Shown piece by piece: positions 13,600 to 15,036 of a stretch of DNA of 15,036 bases. Positions within the stretch are counted from its first letter, which is position 1. Each line of letters begins with the position of its first letter. The stretch comes from CAZWEZ01 sp964632795 (GTDB lineage: Bacteria; Pseudomonadota; Alphaproteobacteria; Rhodospirillales; 2-02-FULL-58-16), in assembly GCA_964632795.1 (NCBI GenBank), contig CAZWEZ010000095.1, positions 1 to 15,036 of the forward strand. The letters run 5' to 3'. The notes beneath the pieces were generated by a model. That model was not told where the DNA came from. It did no database searches and saw nothing but the letters and a program-made list of their open reading frames with translations. A program made the translations under genes and the position numbers.

Positions 13600-14985
13600 A
13601 TGAAAACCCGCGACTTCACCCGTGACGAGGGCGACAGCAACCTCAGCCCGCGGCGCGTCGATTGGGCGGCGCGCAACCTGGACGCGGCGGGCCGCCAACT
13701 GGTCGGCGAGGACGCCCGCCATTTCCTGCACCAGTCCTTGTCCACGCCCTGCCTGGCCGGGGTGGTCAAGGCCGAGGGGCTGTGGATCGAGGACACCGCC
13801 GGCCATCGCTACATGGACTTCCACGGCAACAACGTCCATCACATCGGCTACGGCCACCCCCGGCTGAAGGAGGCCATCAGGCGCCAGATGGACGAGCTGC
13901 CGTTCTCGCCGCGCCGCTACACCAACCACCCGGCGGTGGAGCTGGCCGCCAAACTGATCGACATCGCCCCCGACGGCCTGGAGAAGGTACTGCTGTCGAC
14001 CGGGGGCTCGGACGCCATCGAGATCGCGATGAAGCTGGCCCGCGCCAACACCGGACGCTACAAGACCATCTCATTCTGGGATTCCTTCCACGGCGCCGGG
14101 TTCGGGGCGATCAGCGTCGGCGGCGAGGAGCTGTTCCGCTCCGGCCCCATGGGGCCGCTGCTGCCGGGCGCCGGACACGTGGCGCCGTTCGCCTGCTACC
14201 GCTGCCCCTACGGTTATCGTGACCTGGACGGCCGGCCCGACCTTGAGGCCTGCAAGATGACCTGCGCCGAGATGGTCCGCTACGTGCTGGAGAAGGAGGG
14301 CGACGTCGCCGCCGTCATCGCCGAGCCGGTGCGCGCCGTGCCCTACCTGCCGCCGCCCGACTTCTGGCGGGCGGTCCGCCAAGCGTGCGACGACTACGGG
14401 GCGCTGCTGATCTTCGACGAGATTCCCAGCGGCCTGGGCAAGACCGGGCGGATGTTCTCGTGCGAGCACTTCGACGTGGTTCCCGACATCGTCGCCGTCG
14501 GCAAGGCATTGGGCGGCGGCATGCTGCCGATCGCCGCCATGATCGCCCGCCCCGAGCTCGACGTGGTCGGCGACCGGGCGCTGGGCCACTACACCCACGA
14601 GAAGAACCCGCTCACCGCCCGGGCGGCGTTGACCACGATCGCCATCATCGAGGAGGAAGGGCTGGTCGACAACGCCGCGTACGTCGGCGCCCGGGCGCTG
14701 GAGCGGATGCACGAGATGAAGGACCGCCATCGGCTGATCGGCGACGTCCGCGGTCTCGGCCTGGTCATGGGGATCGAGTTGGTGGTCGACCGCGAGACCA
14801 AGGAGCCGGCCCACGACGCCGCCGACGCGATCCTCTACCGGGCGCTGGAGAAGGGGCTCAGCTTCAAGACCACCATGGGCAGCGTGCTGACCCTGACCCC
14901 GCCGCTGATCGTCACCGAGGCCGAAATGGAGCGGGCGCTCGACATCATCGAGGAGTGCCTGGACGAACAGGAGAAAGCCGCCTAG
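13600..14985 (+). CDS. Class III PLP-dependent aminotransferase fold enzyme, PbfA-like
   Basis: The complete 461-aa fold-type I PLP enzyme has the phosphate-binding STGGSDAIE (133-141), SFHG (162-165), LLIFDEIPSGLGKTGRM (269-285, with Asp273 for the pyridine nitrogen) and the Schiff-base Lys302 in AVGKALGGG. The N-terminal FLHQSLSTPCL (42-52), followed by MDFHGNNVHHIGYGHP and then ELPFSPRRYTN, and the HYTHEKNP segment (330-337), resemble, from memory, proteins annotated (R)-1-hydroxy-2-aminoethylphosphonate ammonia-lyase (PbfA), which yields phosphonoacetaldehyde. No phnW/phnX or other phosphonate gene is in the window, so an ordinary aminotransferase remains possible. A CxxC...CxxxC set (Cys199, 202, 218, 222) is present. 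AAGGAG lies 11 nt before the start. Confidence 0.92.
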   Translation: MKTRDFTRDEGDSNLSPRRVDWAARNLDAAGRQLVGEDARHFLHQSLSTPCLAGVVKAEGLWIEDTAGHRYMDFHGNNVHHIGYGHPRLKEAIRRQMDELPFSPRRYTNHPAVELAAKLIDIAPDGLEKVLLSTGGSDAIEIAMKLARANTGRYKTISFWDSFHGAGFGAISVGGEELFRSGPMGPLLPGAGHVAPFACYRCPYGYRDLDGRPDLEACKMTCAEMVRYVLEKEGDVAAVIAEPVRAVPYLPPPDFWRAVRQACDDYGALLIFDEIPSGLGKTGRMFSCEHFDVVPDIVAVGKALGGGMLPIAAMIARPELDVVGDRALGHYTHEKNPLTARAALTTIAIIEEEGLVDNAAYVGARALERMHEMKDRHRLIGDVRGLGLVMGIELVVDRETKEPAHDAADAILYRALEKGLSFKTTMGSVLTLTPPLIVTEAEMERALDIIEECLDEQEKAA

Positions 14986-15002
14986 TGGATAGAATCTAAC
15001 AT

Positions 15003-15036
15003 ATGGTACCCATACGACGGCTTCCCGAGTTCACCC
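15003..15036 (+). CDS. Possible start of a gene cut by the window edge
   Basis: ATG 15003 opens a frame (MVPIRRLPEFT) that runs off the end. No ribosome site precedes it. The pattern is vaguely like the N-termini of RelE/ParE-type toxins, which often begin with a basic strand followed by xPEFxxW, but eleven residues prove nothing. Minus-strand frames here are also open, so a convergent gene's 3' end is an alternative. Confidence 0.2.
   Translation, partial: MVPIRRLPEFT

Noticed and set aside
12555..13625. 356-codon plus-strand frame overlapping the EamA gene
   Set aside because: It is an alternative frame of the transporter gene with Arg/Gly/Pro-rich shadow translation and no membrane pattern.
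15004..15022. Resemblance to cloning sites and an epitope-tag coding sequence (CATATG, GGTACC, TACCCATACGACG)
   Set aside because: The match stops after 13 bases and is out of context; it is chance similarity in native sequence.

Overview
The window looks like a piece of a draft or metagenome-assembled genome from a high-GC alphaproteobacterium, probably of the Rhodospirillales type. The basis is the very GC-rich third codon positions, the gene families present (DMGDH-type flavoprotein, class III cyclase of the VQLxAR type, Sel1 proteins, EamA transporter) and a 100-N scaffold gap. The taxonomic call is an inference. No mobile element, CRISPR array, rRNA or tRNA was seen.

Layout. (1) 1-1466, plus strand: a strongly palindromic G/C leader, then a tightly packed set of a stand-alone ModE-type winged-helix regulator, a short-chain dehydrogenase and the first ~55 codons of an M24 peptidase/creatinase-family gene. 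That last gene carries a one-base frameshift and stops abruptly where the next gene's stop codon lies. (2) 1468-3991: two divergent genes share a 166-bp promoter region. Leftward is an exported Sel1-repeat protein with a large unassigned C-terminal part. Rightward is a small coiled-coil protein of unknown function. (3) 4070-6514, plus strand: a full-length dimethylglycine/sarcosine dehydrogenase-family flavoprotein. (4) 6595-8999, minus strand: a membrane-anchored class III adenylate/guanylate cyclase, interrupted by the 100-N gap. The gap is flanked by exactly the same 55 bases on both sides. Collapsing the duplicate and the Ns gives one uninterrupted reading frame that joins the cyclase to five Sel1 repeats (749 aa). 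(5) 9151-12487, minus strand: a three-gene operon of iron-dependent alcohol dehydrogenase, MoaD/ThiS-like sulfur carrier and tungsten/molybdenum aldehyde:ferredoxin oxidoreductase, with a candidate terminator behind it. (6) 12703-14985, plus strand, divergent from that operon: an EamA/DMT-type transporter and a class III PLP enzyme resembling (R)-1-hydroxy-2-aminoethylphosphonate ammonia-lyase (PbfA). The last ~50 bases may contain the start of another gene.

How the genes may work together. The clearest unit is the alcohol dehydrogenase / MoaD-like / AOR operon. It suggests interconversion of an alcohol, its aldehyde and the acid, with a dedicated sulfur carrier for the pterin cofactor of the AOR. 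The transporter and PLP enzyme form a likely second unit, importing or exporting an amino compound. The DMGDH-type enzyme, the PLP enzyme and the M24/creatinase fragment all fit small nitrogen-compound catabolism, but nothing in the sequence ties them into one pathway. The points most worth a second look are the repaired cyclase-Sel1 fusion, the AOR operon and the truncated M24 gene.
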